From the NCBI GenBank assembly GCA_963841455.1, contig CAWJCU010000007.1:124001-188000 (forward strand): a DNA stretch of 64,000 nt. Reading direction: 5' to 3'. This document shows, piece after piece, positions 1 through 7,435 of the stretch (its first letter is position 1; the number at the start of each line of letters is the position of its first letter). Source of the stretch: JAWVFM01 sp963841455 (lineage in GTDB: Bacteria > Actinomycetota > Thermoleophilia > Solirubrobacterales > 70-9). The position numbers and the translations under genes were made by a program. The notes under the pieces were generated by a model. It saw nothing but the letters and a program-made list of their open reading frames with translations, was not told where the DNA came from and did no database searches.

Positions 1-636
1 GGCGCCCAGCGCGCGAGAGATCGCGCTCGCGCGCTCGCGCTCGGCGGGATCGAGGTACGCGTTTCGCGAGCTCATCGCGAGCCCATCGGGCTCTCGGACG
101 GTGGGGAGCACGGCGATCTCGATCGGGTAATCGAGATCGCGCGCCATCCGGCGGATCACCGCGGCCTGCTGAGCGTCCTTCGCGCCGAAGAAGGCGACGT
201 CGGGCGAGACGGAGTTGAAGAGCTTCGCGACCACCGTCGTGACGCCGCGAAAGTGCTCGGGCCCGCGGTGGGCGGGGTCGCCCTCGAGCACGTCGGTCAG
301 GTCGCCGCCGACCTCGACGCTCGTGGCGAACCCCTCCGGATAGACCTCGTCGGCCGTCGGGGCGTAGACGATGTCGACGCCCTCCGCCTCCGCCAGCGAG
401 AGGTCGCGCGCCTCGTCTCGTGGATAGGCGTCGAGGTCCTCGGACGGCGCGAACTGCGCCGGGTTGACGAAGAGGCTCATGACGACGACGTCGCAGCGCT
501 CGCGCGCGGCCCGCAGGAGGGAGAGGTGGCCCTCGTGGAGGGAGCCCATCGTCGGGACGAGGCCGATCGCCCGCTCGGCGCGGCGCTCCGCTTGAAGGGC
601 CGCCCGAAGCGACCGCCTGTCGCGAACAACGTTCAT
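1..636 (-). CDS. panC: Pantothenate synthetase, N-terminal 212 codons (cut by window edge)
   Basis: Joins D-pantoate and beta-alanine using ATP to make pantothenate, a cytosolic step of coenzyme A synthesis. Reading leftwards from the ATG at 634-636 the frame stays open to base 1, so the last quarter or so of a protein usually near 280 residues is missing. Visible motifs: VPTMGSLHEGHLSL from residue 27 (HxGH nucleotide-binding signature), FVNPAQF at 56-62, FFGAKDAQQ near 147 and MSSRN near 188. The FFGxKDxQQ block has Ala where many homologues have Glu or Gln. Divergent from the zinc-ribbon gene at 723. Confidence 0.95.
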   Translation of the reverse strand, partial: MNVVRDRRSLRAALQAERRAERAIGLVPTMGSLHEGHLSLLRAARERCDVVVMSLFVNPAQFAPSEDLDAYPRDEARDLSLAEAEGVDIVYAPTADEVYPEGFATSVEVGGDLTDVLEGDPAHRGPEHFRGVTTVVAKLFNSVSPDVAFFGAKDAQQAAVIRRMARDLDYPIEIAVLPTVREPDGLAMSSRNAYLDPAERERASAISRALGA

Positions 637-710
637 GGGTCCGGGTCCACGCCTCGAGGGGTCGCGGCCGAGACGGAGGATAGCCATCTCCGCGGGCGCC
701 GAGTCGCAGT

Positions 711-716
711 TACGAT
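711..716 (+). promoter_or_regulatory. -10-like box TACGAT for a leaderless start
   Basis: TACGAT ends six bases before the GTG at 723, so transcription would begin at or beside the start codon. No Shine-Dalgarno sequence is visible. Same arrangement as many other genes in this window. Confidence 0.45.
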
Positions 717-722
717 CCCCGC

Positions 723-998
723 GTGCCCGTCTATGAGTTCCGGTGCGGCGCGTGCGGGGAGCGCTTCGAGGACCTCGTGCCGATGGGGACCGCCTCGGCC
801 GAATGCCCCGGGTGCGGCGCGGAGGGGGCCGACCGAGTTCTCTCGGCTCAGGCGACGGCTCAGAAACTGGTCCGCTCGCCCGGCGACGCGCGAAAGCAGG
901 AGCGCAAGAACGCCCGGCTGAAGGCGCGGACGAAGGCCGATTTCTCCGCCAGGCGACGCGCGGCACGGGCTCGACGCGAGAGCGGGCCGGGCGATTGA
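723..998 (+). CDS. FmdB-type small zinc-ribbon protein
   Basis: A 91-residue protein starting at GTG 723 with the opening MPVYEFRCGACGERFEDLV typical of the FmdB/CxxC_CxxC_SSSS regulatory-protein family. Two CxxC pairs (CGAC near residue 8 and CPGC near 28) would bind one zinc. The C-terminal half is rich in Arg, Lys and Ala and probably disordered. The family is often called a putative regulator but has no firm function. The stop overlaps the TTG start of the downstream uracil-DNA glycosylase (TTGA), so the two are probably co-transcribed. Confidence 0.85.
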   Translation: MPVYEFRCGACGERFEDLVPMGTASAECPGCGAEGADRVLSAQATAQKLVRSPGDARKQERKNARLKARTKADFSARRRAARARRESGPGD

Positions 999-1660
999 GC
1001 GATCCCGGCACAGCCGCCGCGCGCCGAGAGCAGCTGCTCGAGGTCTACCGAGCGGCGTCGACCTGCACGAGGTGCCCGCTCTCGGCGACGAGGACGAAGG
1101 TCGTTTTCGGCGCCGGCGACGCCGACGCCGACCTGATGTTCGTCGGGGAGGCGCCCGGCGCCGAGGAGGATCGCCAGGGCCTCCCGTTCGTCGGCCGGGC
1201 CGGACAGCTCCTCGGCGACTTGCTTGGCGGTATCGGCCTCAGCCGCGAGGACGTCTTCATCACCAACGTCTTGAAGAGCCGTCCGCCGGGCAACCGTGAC
1301 CCGCAGCCTGCCGAGATCGAGGCCTGTCATCCCTACCTGATGCGCCAGGTCGAGCTGATCGAGCCGCGGGTGATCGCGACGCTGGGCAACTTCGCCACGA
1401 AGCTGATCACGGGTTCCCGCGTCGGCATCACGCGCGTGCGCGGGACGCCCCAGGTGCACGAGATCGCCGGGCGCACGGTCTTCGTCATGCCGCTGCTCCA
1501 TCCGGCCGCCGCGCTTCGCACGCCCTCCCTGGTCGAGACCCTGCAGGGCGACTTCAGGACGCTGGCTGAGCTGGTTCAGCAGCAGCCGCCGGCATCGGAG
1601 ACGCCGGACGCCGTCGCCGCCGAGCCCGAGCCGAACCAGCTCGGCCTTTTCGGAGGGTGA
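995..1660 (+). CDS. Family 4 uracil-DNA glycosylase, lacking one Fe-S ligand
   Basis: Removes uracil from DNA at the start of base-excision repair. A TTG at 995 overlapping the upstream TGA gives 221 residues, the usual family length. Motifs: CTRC (C24, C27), GEAPGAEEDRQGLPFVGRAG near residue 52, and LLHPAAALR near 167 (HPS/A motif 2 region). Family 4 enzymes bind a 4Fe-4S cluster through four cysteines; here the third position is Ser95 (KSRPPGNRDP instead of KCRPP), while the fourth, C111, sits at the expected 16-residue spacing. Longer upstream reading would overlap the zinc-ribbon gene, so the TTG is preferred. GTGA overlap with tsaE follows. Confidence 0.9.
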   Translation: MSDPGTAAARREQLLEVYRAASTCTRCPLSATRTKVVFGAGDADADLMFVGEAPGAEEDRQGLPFVGRAGQLLGDLLGGIGLSREDVFITNVLKSRPPGNRDPQPAEIEACHPYLMRQVELIEPRVIATLGNFATKLITGSRVGITRVRGTPQVHEIAGRTVFVMPLLHPAAALRTPSLVETLQGDFRTLAELVQQQPPASETPDAVAAEPEPNQLGLFGG

Positions 1661-2085
1661 GCGGCGCGGCGCGAATTCTCGAGACCGACTCCGCGGAGGC
1701 AACCGAGGGCATCGGGGCGGAGATCGCATCGTCGATCGAAGCGGGGGACGTCGTCACGGTCGCGGGCGAGCTCGGCGCCGGCAAGACGACGCTCATCCGC
1801 GGCGCCTGCCGGGAGCTCGGCGTGACCGAGCCGATCGCCTCGCCGACGTTCACGATCGGGACGCGATACCGCGGGCGTCTGCCGGTGTCGCACCTCGACC
1901 TCTACCGCCTCGAGGGGCTCCAAGCCGAGGACCCCGGCCTGCTCGACGACTATCTCACCGACGACGCCGTGGCGCTCGTCGAGTGGCCGGGGGTCGCGGA
2001 CGAGCGCCTCGACGCCTCGGTCGCCGTGGAGATCGAGCACCTCGGCCGCGACCGGCGCCGGATCACGGTCGCCGATCGCCGCTAG
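1657..2085 (+). CDS. tsaE: TsaE, ATPase of the t6A37 tRNA-modification complex
   Basis: Partner of TsaB and TsaD in making N6-threonylcarbamoyladenosine at position 37 of ANN-decoding tRNAs. The 142-residue protein begins at a GTG overlapping the upstream TGA. A P-loop GELGAGKTT lies at residues 37-45, followed by SPTFTI near 68, HLDLYRLE near 84 and VEWPG near 113, all TsaE landmarks. In many bacteria tsaE is directly followed by tsaB; here two antiparallel lipoprotein genes (2096-2977) separate them. Confidence 0.95.
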   Translation: MSGAARILETDSAEATEGIGAEIASSIEAGDVVTVAGELGAGKTTLIRGACRELGVTEPIASPTFTIGTRYRGRLPVSHLDLYRLEGLQAEDPGLLDDYLTDDAVALVEWPGVADERLDASVAVEIEHLGRDRRRITVADRR

Positions 2086-2095
2086 AGCGCTTAGG

Positions 2096-2455
2096 TCACT
2101 TGAATTGCTTCTTCGCCGTGTTCGCCGCGCTGTTCGCGGCCTTCTTGACGTTTCCGGCCGCCTTCTTGGCCTCGCTGACGGCCTTCTCGCCGGCCTTCCT
2201 GGCCTCGTGCCCGGCCTTCTTCGCCGCCTCGAGCGCCTTCTTCGTCCCGCCCTTGGCCGCCTTGATGGCGTTGTCGCCGATCTTCTTGGCCTCGTGCCCG
2301 GCCTTCTTCGCGAGGTCCTTGCCCTTGTTGACGGCGTTGTTGACCGCCGACTTGATGTCGCCGCCGCTCGAGCCGCAGCCGGTCGTGCCCATCGTGGCGC
2401 CGGCGAGCGCGAGCACAGCGACAACGGCCGCCAGCCTCTGCCAGGTCCTGTTCAT
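2096..2455 (-). CDS. Lys/Ala-rich putative lipoprotein (first of a pair)
   Basis: A 119-residue protein from ATG 2453-2455 with a strong ribosome-binding site (AAGGAGAGG, five bases upstream). Residues 1-27 form a signal sequence ending in GTTGC, a weak lipobox; the mature part is nearly all Ala, Lys, Gly, Asn and Glu. AKKAGHEAKK and AKKAGHEARK show an internal repeat of roughly 30 residues, so it is probably one long amphipathic helix. It is a paralogue of the next gene. It could be an envelope spacer or peptidoglycan-associated lipoprotein in the style of Lpp, or a basic polyanion-binding protein; nothing in the sequence decides this. Confidence 0.7.
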   Translation of the reverse strand: MNRTWQRLAAVVAVLALAGATMGTTGCGSSGGDIKSAVNNAVNKGKDLAKKAGHEAKKIGDNAIKAAKGGTKKALEAAKKAGHEARKAGEKAVSEAKKAAGNVKKAANSAANTAKKQFK

Positions 2456-2513
2456 TTCCTCTCCTTCGTTTGAGGCGCCGCCCCCGCGGCCAGCAGGCCA
2501 ATCTACCGCCGAA

Positions 2514-2551
2514 CGTCCCTCGGTGGGGGCTATGGCCGGTACTGAGGGACG
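2514..2551. repeat. Inverted repeat between the two lipoprotein genes
   Basis: CGTCCCTCGGT (2514-2524) and ACTGAGGGACG (2541-2551) pair over 11 positions with one G-T wobble around a 16-base loop. It lies upstream of the first lipoprotein gene and could be part of its leader or a transcript-end structure. Confidence 0.4.
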
Positions 2552-2576
2552 CTCGGCGCTCACGGGCCAGCGAACG

Positions 2577-2610
2577 GCGACCGGCGGCGGGAAGGTCCGC
2601 CGCCGGTCGC
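2577..2610 (-). terminator. 14-bp perfect hairpin after the second lipoprotein gene
   Basis: The arms 2577-2590 and 2597-2610 are perfectly complementary (GCGACCGGCGGCGG and its complement) around a six-base loop. The hairpin begins 25 bases past the leftward stop codon of the gene at 2636-2977. No T-tract follows on the minus strand, so termination efficiency is uncertain. Confidence 0.5.
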
Positions 2611-2635
2611 TCCCGCAGGGCGCTTTCGTGCCCGC

Positions 2636-2977
2636 CTAGTAGTTGTTCGCTGCGTTCTGGATGGCCTTGTTGGCCTTCTTCGCGGCGTTGTTGGCCGCCT
2701 GCTGGGCCGACTTCGTGGCCTTGTTGGCGGCCTCCTGAGCGGCCTGCGTGTCGCCGTTCGCAGCGGCCTTTGCCGCGTCGGTCGCGTTCTTGACGGCGCT
2801 CTGCGTCGCCTTGCCGGCGTTCTTGACGGCCTGGTTGGCCTGCTTGGACGCGGTGCTGATCACCGAGCTGGCCTGGTCGCTTGCGCTGTCCGAGCCGCAG
2901 CCGCTGGCCGCGACGCCCGTCGCCGCAATCGCCAGTGCCGCCCCGATTGCCGCCGTGCGCTGCGTGATCTTCTTCAA
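2636..2977 (-). CDS. Ala/Asn/Lys-rich putative lipoprotein (second of a pair)
   Basis: A 113-residue protein from TTG 2975-2977, with GGAAGGAG eight bases upstream. The N-terminus MKKITQRTAAIGAALAIAA is a signal sequence leading to a lipobox-like ASGC at residue 27, so the mature protein should be lipid-anchored. The rest is a low-complexity helix in which Ala recurs every three to four residues with scattered Lys, Asn and Gln, ending NNY. It shares architecture with the neighbour at 2096-2455 and reads in the same direction, with a strong hairpin between. Function unknown. Confidence 0.7.
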   Translation of the reverse strand: MKKITQRTAAIGAALAIAATGVAASGCGSDSASDQASSVISTASKQANQAVKNAGKATQSAVKNATDAAKAAANGDTQAAQEAANKATKSAQQAANNAAKKANKAIQNAANNY

Positions 2978-3069
2978 CGTGAGCTCCTTCCGAATTGACG
3001 AGGGTGAACCTACGGCGTCGGCCGGTCGGCGTCAGTATCGATCTGGTCTCAACCGAGTCTCACCATGAG

Positions 3070-3779
3070 ATGACCACCGTCCTCGGATTCGATACCGCGA
3101 CGCCCGACACGGCCGTGGCCGTCACGCGCGACGGTAACGCCGTGGTCGAGACCGCCCGCGGCGCCGATCCGGCTTCCGGCAGGCCCGCGCACGCGACGGC
3201 ACTGCTCGTGGAGGTGGAGCGTGCGGTCGCGGAGGCGGGCGGATGGGAGGCGATCGATCGGATCGCCGTGGGCGTGGGGCCCGGCTCGTTCACCGGCCTT
3301 CGGGTGGGTGTCGCCGCCGCGCGGGCGCTCGCGACGGCTCGCGGGCTCGAGGTAGCCGCGGTTGGCACCCTCGCGGCGATCGCCGCCGGCGTGCGGGACG
3401 AGGCGCCGGACGCGTTGGCGCTGACGGCTTCGACGCCCGGCGCGGCGAGCTCTTCGCGGCGCTCTACGACGCGCTGGGCGACGAGCTCTGGCCACCGTTC
3501 CTGGCGCGCCCCGAGGTGCTCGCAGAGCGGCTTGCCGATGTCCCCGGGGAGCCGCTTGCCGCCGGGGATGGCTCGCTACGATTTCGGCACGAGCTCGAGG
3601 ACGCTGGAGCGCTCGTCGCCGACGAAGGCGATCCCGTCCACAGGGTTTCGGCGCGGCGGGTCTGCCGGCTCGGCGAGGCCGCGGTGCCGACCCCGATCGA
3701 GCTGCTCCATCCGATCTACCTGAGACGGCCCGATGCGGAGACCTGGCGCGAGAGACAGAGGAGCGGCGGCGGTGGCTGA
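3070..3779 (+). pseudogene. tsaB: tsaB, with one apparent frameshift
   Basis: TsaB is the inactive-kinase partner that stabilises TsaD in t6A synthesis. From ATG 3070 the frame carries FDTATPDTAVAV and GVGPGSFTGLRVG (residues 68-80), unmistakable TsaB motifs, up to about base 3420. The homologous continuation (DARRGELFAALYDALG, then the C-terminal part ending before 3779) lies in the frame one base earlier, so one base appears to be missing near 3420-3440. Both halves are well conserved and the gene is normally essential, so a sequencing error is more likely than real loss. The stop overlaps the rimI start. Confidence 0.85.
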
Positions 3780-4275
3780 GCCGCCGGGTGTCCGAGCGGC
3801 CCCCGCGATCCGCCCCCTCGCCTACAGCGACCTCCCGGCGGTGCTTGCGATCGAGCGGCGCTCGTTCACGACGCCCTGGTCGCTGGCGATGTTCGTGCTC
3901 GAGCTCTCGAAGCCGTCCGGGATCTGCCTCGCGGCGACCGACGGCGGGCGGCTGGCCGGCTACCTCGTCTGCTCCCGGTACGCCGACGTCTGGCATCTCA
4001 TGAACGTGGCGATCGAGCCGCGCCGGCGGCGGGAGGGCATCGCGACGACGCTGCTTCGCGAGCTCCTCGCCACGGCGGGTGCGGGTGCGCGCTACACGCT
4101 CGAGGTCCGCATGTCCAACCGGCCCGCGATCGCGATGTACGAGCGCCTCGGCTTCCGCGCGGCCGGACATCGCCGCGGCTATTACCACGACAACGGTGAG
4201 GACGCGCTCATCATGTGGCTCGAGCCGAACAACCCCGCCGGTTCCTCCGCTATCGCGTCCGGGGCCGGCGGCTAG
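3772..4275 (+). CDS. rimI: GNAT acetyltransferase RimI
   Basis: A 167-residue GNAT-fold N-acetyltransferase of the type that acetylates the N-terminus of ribosomal protein S18, in the customary place between tsaB and tsaD. GTG 3772 overlaps the end of tsaB and gives the usual family length; an ATG at 3733 would add 13 residues unlike the family. The acetyl-CoA site is RRRREGIATTLLREL near residue 83, and the C-terminal YERLGFRAAGHRRGYY is the standard RimI signature. The next gene starts about 30 bases downstream. Confidence 0.92.
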   Translation: MAEPPGVRAAPAIRPLAYSDLPAVLAIERRSFTTPWSLAMFVLELSKPSGICLAATDGGRLAGYLVCSRYADVWHLMNVAIEPRRRREGIATTLLRELLATAGAGARYTLEVRMSNRPAIAMYERLGFRAAGHRRGYYHDNGEDALIMWLEPNNPAGSSAIASGAGG

Positions 4276-4307
4276 CGACCCTGGCCGGCGGCCCCCGGGC
4301 AACTGCC

Positions 4308-5294
4308 TTGTTGATCCTCGCGATCGAGACGAGCTGCGACGACACCTGCGCCGCGGTCACGAAGGGCGGGAGGGTCCTGGCCAACGTGATCTCCTCGCAG
4401 GCGGCGGCCCACGAGCGGTTCGGCGGTGTCGTGCCGGAGATCGCCTCCCGTCATCACCTCGAGCTGATCGGTCCCGTCGTCGACGCCGCCCTGTCCGATT
4501 CCGGCGCGACCCTCGAAGACGTCGAGGCGATCGCGGTGACGCGCGGCCCGGGCATGGTCGGCGCGCTGCTGGTGGGCCTCGTGACCGCGAAGTCGCTCGC
4601 GGCGGCGACGCGGAAGCCGCTCGCCGGCGTGGATCACCTTCAGGGTCACGTGGCGGCGAACTTCCTCGAGCCCGATCCGCTCGACCCGCCGTTTCTCTGC
4701 CTCATCGCGAGCGGCGGCCACACGCTCCTGGCCGGCGTCCGGGATCCAGGATCGTTCGAGGTCCTGGGCCGCACCCTCGACGACGCGGCCGGGGAGGCGC
4801 TCGACAAGGGGGCGCGCCTGCTCGGCCTCCCGTACCCGGGGGGCCCCGCCATCGAGCGCGTCGCGAGGGACGGCGACCCGACAGCGGTTGCGCTTCCAGT
4901 CGCGATGACGCGCGATCCCGGCCTCGACTTCAGCTTCAGCGGGCTGAAGACGGCGCTCCTGTACGCGGTGCGCGACCTCGAGCCAGGCGAGCTCGAACGG
5001 CGCCGCGCCGACCTCGCGGCGAGCTACCAGGCGGCGGTGACCGGCCAGCTGCTGGCGAAGCTCGGCCGGGCCCTCGACCGCGGCGGGTGGGAGGCCGTAG
5101 CGCTGGGAGGAGGCGTCGCCGCGAACGGCCCGTTGCGCGAGGGCGCCGCGGCGCTCTGCGCGGCGAGCGGCGTGCGGCTGAAGCTGGTGGCACCCGAGCT
5201 GTGCACCGACAACGCAGCGATGATCGGATCGGCCGCGCGCTTCAGCGAGGTCGCGCCCTATCCCGACTACCTCGATTGGGACGTTCACGCGTGA
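4308..5294 (+). CDS. tsaD: TsaD, t6A threonylcarbamoyltransferase
   Basis: Transfers the threonylcarbamoyl group to A37 of tRNA. Starting from TTG 4308 (or the adjacent TTG 4311) the protein opens LILAIETSCDDT, exactly the family N-terminus, and has 328 residues; upstream extension to 4215 would run into rimI. Metal and substrate motifs: DHLQGHVAAN near residue 109 (HxxxH iron site), CLIASGGHTLL near 133, PYPGGPAIE near 177, GGGVAANGPLRE near 267 and CTDNAAMIG near 299. The stop overlaps the glutaredoxin start (GTGA). Confidence 0.95.
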   Translation: MLILAIETSCDDTCAAVTKGGRVLANVISSQAAAHERFGGVVPEIASRHHLELIGPVVDAALSDSGATLEDVEAIAVTRGPGMVGALLVGLVTAKSLAAATRKPLAGVDHLQGHVAANFLEPDPLDPPFLCLIASGGHTLLAGVRDPGSFEVLGRTLDDAAGEALDKGARLLGLPYPGGPAIERVARDGDPTAVALPVAMTRDPGLDFSFSGLKTALLYAVRDLEPGELERRRADLAASYQAAVTGQLLAKLGRALDRGGWEAVALGGGVAANGPLREGAAALCAASGVRLKLVAPELCTDNAAMIGSAARFSEVAPYPDYLDWDVHA

Positions 5295-5551
5295 GCGCTC
5301 CCCTGCTCGTCCTCTACGGACGGGACGGATGCCATCTCTGCGACGACGCCCGGACCGAGCTTCTCGCGATTCGGCCGGAGCTCCCGCCGTTCGAGCTTCG
5401 GGAGGTCGACATCGAGCTTGACGAGACCCTCCACGCGGCCTTCCTGGACCGAATCCCCGTGATCGAGGTGGGCGGGGTGCTCGTCTCCGAGCTGGGCTTC
5501 GACCGCGAAGCGCTCGCTCGGGCGCTCGCCGATGCCTCCTCGGGCGCGTAG
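5291..5551 (+). CDS. Glutaredoxin-like thioredoxin-fold protein
   Basis: An 86-residue protein from GTG 5291, overlapping the tsaD stop. It has the short thioredoxin fold of the DUF836/glutaredoxin-like group: LVLYGRDGCHLCDDA with a CHLC active site at residues 14-17, a REVDIELDE strand region, and the cis-proline motif RIPVIEVGG near 57. Probably a small thiol-disulfide exchange protein; partners cannot be read from the sequence. It sits 14 bases before the redox regulator rex, though rex appears to have its own promoter. Confidence 0.85.
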   Translation: MSAPLLVLYGRDGCHLCDDARTELLAIRPELPPFELREVDIELDETLHAAFLDRIPVIEVGGVLVSELGFDREALARALADASSGA

Positions 5552-5558
5552 ATACCCT
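5549..5558 (+). promoter_or_regulatory. -10-like box for rex
   Basis: TAGATACCCT offers TACCCT (5553-5558) as a -10 element ending seven bases before the ATG at 5566, consistent with a leaderless rex mRNA. It overlaps the stop codon of the upstream gene. Confidence 0.4.
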
Positions 5559-5565
5559 GAGGGCG

Positions 5566-6264
5566 ATGAACGCGGATCGAGGAGCAGGGGGCGACGTCGC
5601 CGCCGCGATCGAGGCGGAGCGCGACGGCGCCGCCGGGCTCGGGGACGGTGAGCGGCTCTCGCTCGGCGTCGCTGCGCGGCTGTCGCGCTACCTCCAGGTC
5701 CTGATCCAGGCGCGCAAGATGGACAAGGAGACGATCTCCTCGCAGGAGCTCTCCGCGTACACGCACATCAACTCGACCCAGATCCGCCGCGACCTCTCGG
5801 GCTTCGGCAAGTTCGGGAAGCGCGGGGTGGGCTATCGGGTGGACTTCCTCGTCGAGGAGATCCGGAAGATCCTCCGGACCTCGGGCCAGCATCACATCGT
5901 GCTGTTCGGCGCCGGCAACCTGGGCCAAGCCATCGCCAGCTCGGACATCTTCGCCGACCACGGCTTCCGGATCGTCGCCATCTTCGACGTCGATCAGGCG
6001 CTCGTGGGGCAGGAGTTCGGCGGGGTGGACGTTCGCGACCTCTCCGAGCTCACGAGCGTCGTCGAGGAGGAGGACGTGGTCGTGGGCGTCCTCGCGGTGC
6101 CGTCGAGCGCCGCTCAGGAGGTCGCTGACCGGCTCGTCGAGGCGGGGGTGAAGATCGTCTTCAACTACACCGAGCGGCTACTCGAGGTTCCACCGGAGGT
6201 GACGGTCCACACCTCGAGCCCCGCGGTCGACCTCCTCTACGCGCTCTACTTCTACCTGGCGTGA
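5566..6264 (+). CDS. rex: Redox-sensing transcriptional repressor Rex
   Basis: Rex senses the NADH/NAD+ ratio and represses respiration and fermentation genes when NAD+ is high. The 232-residue protein has an N-terminal winged helix (RLSRYLQVLIQ near residue 38 through YTHINSTQIRRDLSGFGKFG near 65) and a Rossmann domain beginning VLFGAGNLGQAIA near 110. The C-terminal domain-swapped helix VDLLYALYFYLA is also typical. About 30 N-terminal residues precede the conserved part, slightly longer than common. The GCS2 ligase starts five bases after its stop, so it is likely co-transcribed. Confidence 0.95.
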   Translation: MNADRGAGGDVAAAIEAERDGAAGLGDGERLSLGVAARLSRYLQVLIQARKMDKETISSQELSAYTHINSTQIRRDLSGFGKFGKRGVGYRVDFLVEEIRKILRTSGQHHIVLFGAGNLGQAIASSDIFADHGFRIVAIFDVDQALVGQEFGGVDVRDLSELTSVVEEEDVVVGVLAVPSSAAQEVADRLVEAGVKIVFNYTERLLEVPPEVTVHTSSPAVDLLYALYFYLA

Positions 6265-6268
6265 CCTG

Positions 6269-7435
6269 ATGGGCGAGGTTGTCGGGGTCGACCTCGAGGC
6301 GGCGAGGGAGGTCTTCGAGTCCTCCACCGACTTCACGGTCGGGCTCGAGGAGGAGTTCGCGATCGTCGATCCCGATAGCCTCGAGCTCGCTCACCGCTTC
6401 GAGGACCTCGAGGCCGCGAGCCGGGACGACGAGGTGCTGGCCGAGGCCGTCGCCGGCGAGCTGATCGATACCGAGATCGAGATCCGGTCGGGGCGGGGGG
6501 AGACCTTCGCCGAGGCGGCGGATCTCCAGCGGGAGCGGCGGGTGAGGCTGTTCGCCCTCGCCGATCGGACGGGCGTTGCGCTTGCGGCAACCGGCACCCA
6601 TCCCTGGGCGAGCTATCTCGACCAGCGCATCATCGACACCCCGCACTACCGCAAGCTCTCCGAACAGCTTCGGTGGGTCGCTCAGCGCAACAGCACATGG
6701 AGCCTCCACGTCCACGTCGGCGTGCGGGGAGCGGACCGCGCGATCGCCGTCTGCGACCACCTTCGTGGGGTTCTGCCGCATCTGCTCGCGCTGTCGGCGA
6801 ACTCGCCGTTCCTCGACGGGTGCGACACGGGCCTGGCCTCCGTGAGGACGCAGATCTTCACCCGGATGTTCCCGCGCTGCGGGGTGCACGAGCCGTTCGG
6901 CGACTTCGCCACCTACGCTGAGTTCGTTGACCTGCTGGTGCGAACGGGATCGGTCTCCGAGGCGACCCAGCTGTGGTGGAGCGTCCGCCCGCACCACCGG
7001 TTCGGCACCGTCGAGCTCCGCATCTGCGATGCCCAGACGAGGGGCCCCGAGTCGTTCTCGCTCGCTTCGCTCATCACCGCCTGCATCGCGCAGGCGGCGC
7101 GCGACTTCGACGACGGGAGGCTGCCCGCGCCGCTTCGCCAGCGGGAGGTCGAGGAGAACCTGTGGCGGGCGATCCGTTACGGGCTCGAGGGCGAGATGGT
7201 CGATTTCCCCCGCGGGGACGTCATACCCACCCGAGAGTCGATCGAGCGCCTGGTGGAGTGGACGGGGCCTGCGCGCTCGGAGCTCGGCCTCGACGTCGAG
7301 CCGCCTGACCGGAACGGGACCATGCGCGCGCGGGCCGCGCTCGAGGCCGGCGCGTCGCTCGAGGACGTCTACCGTGATTGCGTCGAGGACACTCGCCGCA
7401 CATATGCTCCCGAACGGACTGGGGTGAGAAGTTGA
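6269..7435 (+). CDS. GCS2-family carboxylate-amine ligase (YbdK-like)
   Basis: A 388-residue member of the glutamate-cysteine ligase type 2 family, enzymes that make a gamma-glutamyl bond with ATP. Landmarks: FTVGLEEEFAIVDP at residue 22 onward, ELIDTEIEIRSG near 65, GTHPWASY near 110, STWSLHVHVGV near 146 and RFGTVELRICDAQT near 245. In actinomycetes relatives include EgtA-type (ergothioneine) and YbdK (weak gamma-glutamylcysteine ligase) enzymes; no egtB-D genes lie nearby, so the substrate is left open. Probably co-transcribed with rex; the following gene's TTG overlaps its stop. Confidence 0.85.
   Translation: MGEVVGVDLEAAREVFESSTDFTVGLEEEFAIVDPDSLELAHRFEDLEAASRDDEVLAEAVAGELIDTEIEIRSGRGETFAEAADLQRERRVRLFALADRTGVALAATGTHPWASYLDQRIIDTPHYRKLSEQLRWVAQRNSTWSLHVHVGVRGADRAIAVCDHLRGVLPHLLALSANSPFLDGCDTGLASVRTQIFTRMFPRCGVHEPFGDFATYAEFVDLLVRTGSVSEATQLWWSVRPHHRFGTVELRICDAQTRGPESFSLASLITACIAQAARDFDDGRLPAPLRQREVEENLWRAIRYGLEGEMVDFPRGDVIPTRESIERLVEWTGPARSELGLDVEPPDRNGTMRARAALEAGASLEDVYRDCVEDTRRTYAPERTGVRS

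Noticed and set aside
253..921. A rightward open frame over panC and the zinc-ribbon gene
   Set aside because: It runs antisense to clear PanC motifs and out of frame with the zinc-ribbon protein.
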